NCBI GenBank assembly: GCA_937891895.1
Contig: CALATN010000053.1
Span: 1 to 5,783 of the forward strand
Source: an uncultured Clostridia bacterium
GTDB taxonomy: Bacteria; Bacillota; Clostridia; Oscillospirales; Ruminococcaceae
Direction: 5' to 3'
DNA length: 5,783 nucleotides
Shown in pieces: positions 4,960-5,783 of the stretch. Below the pieces are notes generated by a model, which was given only the letters and a program-made list of their open reading frames with translations, had not been told where the DNA came from and searched no databases. The position numbers and the translations under genes were made by a program. Position 1 is the stretch's first letter, and the number at the start of each line of letters is the position of its first letter.

Positions 4960-5783
4960 ATGCAGTATCGTTCCCCAGTTCGTTTAATTTCGCTTGTTCT
5001 TTCCGCGGCAATCATTCTTTCTGGCTGTAAAACCATTTCGGAGGAAGTCCCCGCCGTTATGACGGAAATCAAGGCTTCACAGGCCGAGATTACATCAGCG
5101 GATACCCTTTCCGCCGAAATCCTGTCGGAAAAGGTCACAACCCCAACGGAAACGTCGGAAATTACCGAAACGGAAACGGTGCTTACCGAAGCTGAAACAA
5201 CGACTGAAGTTGCTACAACGGCTGAAGTTACAACCACCACACCTGAAACAACTACGGTTGCTGAAACCACAACTACAGCTGCTGAAACAACCGTACCAGA
5301 AACCACTACCACGGAAGCAACAACCACAACCCTGCTGACAATCCAGTCGGAAAGTCCGCCTGAAACAACGGTGCAGACTACCACTGAAACGGAAAGAGTT
5401 ACGGCTTACTACGGCTCAAACAGCTACAATGCGCTTAATTTCCGTGAGCAGAAAGGCTTCTGGATTACATATCTGGAGTACAGCTCAATAATGAAAAACA
5501 AGTCGGAAAGCTCCTTCCGCAAATCAATCGGAAAGTATTTCGACAACATCTCCGACCTGGGCTTCAACACGGTTTACGTGCAGGTAAGAGCCTTCGGTGA
5601 CGCTTACTATGACTCAGATTTGTACCCGTCAGGCGAGCAGTTTGACGGCACAATCGGAACAAGCAACGACTTTGATGCTTTGCAGGTTATGATTGACTGC
5701 GCTCACGAGCGTGGTCTGTCAATTCACGCGTGGATAAATCCTATGCGTCTGATGTACACCTCACAGCTTGAAGCAATCGACAA
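4960..5783 (+). CDS. Lipoprotein with Thr/Glu linker and GHL10 glycosidase-like domain (3' end cut off)
   Basis: Partial gene: 274 residues are visible and the frame is open at the window edge. The N-terminus is a lipoprotein signal (Arg4, Arg8, hydrophobic 9-20, then LSGC with Cys23). Residues 24-58 are polar, and 59-145 form a low-complexity linker in which nearly half the residues are Thr, with repeated ETTT-like units. From about 163 a glycoside-hydrolase-like 10 (GHL10; YngK/DUF187-type) domain begins: KGFWITYLEY, LGFNTVYVQVRAFGDAYY (200-217) and HERGLSIHAWINPMR (249-263) are typical strands of its TIM barrel. Members are predicted surface glycosidases; activity is generally unproven, with cell-wall or other glycans as proposed targets. 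GAGGT (4951-4955) is 4 nt from the ATG. It should be anchored outside the membrane, with the linker holding the domain away from the surface. The catalytic carboxylates and any further domains cannot be judged because the gene is cut. Confidence 0.9.
   Translation, partial: MQYRSPVRLISLVLSAAIILSGCKTISEEVPAVMTEIKASQAEITSADTLSAEILSEKVTTPTETSEITETETVLTEAETTTEVATTAEVTTTTPETTTVAETTTTAAETTVPETTTTEATTTTLLTIQSESPPETTVQTTTETERVTAYYGSNSYNALNFREQKGFWITYLEYSSIMKNKSESSFRKSIGKYFDNISDLGFNTVYVQVRAFGDAYYDSDLYPSGEQFDGTIGTSNDFDALQVMIDCAHERGLSIHAWINPMRLMYTSQLEAID
5134..5394 (+). repeat. Low-complexity Thr/Glu linker-coding tract
   Basis: This stretch of the lipoprotein gene consists mainly of ACN (Thr) and GAA (Glu) codons with scattered Ala, Val and Pro. 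It gives irregular repeats such as ETTT, AETTT and PETTT. The units vary in length and codon choice, so it is a degenerate repeat and not an exact tandem array. Such tracts are usually extended spacers and may change length between strains. The reverse strand is open here only because these codons rarely make reverse stops. Confidence 0.75.

Noticed and set aside
4956..5384. Open frame on the minus strand coding a Val/Ser-rich 142-residue protein
   Set aside because: It is the reverse of the Thr/Glu linker codons, which rarely create reverse stops. The lipoprotein frame with its signal peptide and GHL10 domain is the real one.

Overview
The window looks like a piece of a low-to-mid GC Firmicutes (Clostridia) chromosome, most likely a fibre-degrading gut or rumen Ruminococcus-type organism. 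This is inferred from AT-rich intergenic DNA with sigma-A promoters, AGGAG-type ribosome binding sites, lipoprotein-type secretion of carbohydrate-active proteins, and a Thr/Glu-rich linker of the kind common in ruminococcal surface proteins. No rRNA or other taxonomic marker is present, so the genus is not proven.

Layout from left to right. Positions 1-157 hold a perfect 25-bp palindrome (6-30) and a leftward intrinsic terminator (105-144). That terminator serves a tiny leftward gene (158-295) encoding a 45-residue, asparagine/glutamine-dominated peptide of unknown function. The region between it and the next gene carries the malQ promoter and a 19-bp dyad that overlaps the -35 box. malQ (435-1982, rightward) encodes a GH77 4-alpha-glucanotransferase with an added lysine-rich tail. 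It converges on a leftward gene (2057-4282) for a secreted GH74 xyloglucanase-like lipoprotein, and a bidirectional terminator lies between their stop codons. The GH74 gene has a perfect-consensus sigma-A promoter. Divergent from it is cdd (4483-4866), a cytidine deaminase whose -10 box lies inside a 23-bp inverted repeat. The last gene (4960 to the window edge, incomplete) encodes a lipoprotein with a long Thr/Glu linker and the start of a glycoside-hydrolase-like GHL10 (YngK/DUF187-type) domain.

Each of the four larger genes has its own recognisable promoter, so this looks like a row of single-gene transcription units and not an operon. The carbohydrate genes share a theme: surface attack on a plant beta-glucan (GH74), cytoplasmic handling of malto-oligosaccharides or glycogen (MalQ), and a surface glycosidase-like lipoprotein that may act on envelope or other glycans. 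cdd is housekeeping pyrimidine salvage. No mobile element, CRISPR array, tRNA or rRNA was seen. The least explained items are the Asn/Gln-rich mini-gene and the two promoter-embedded palindromes.
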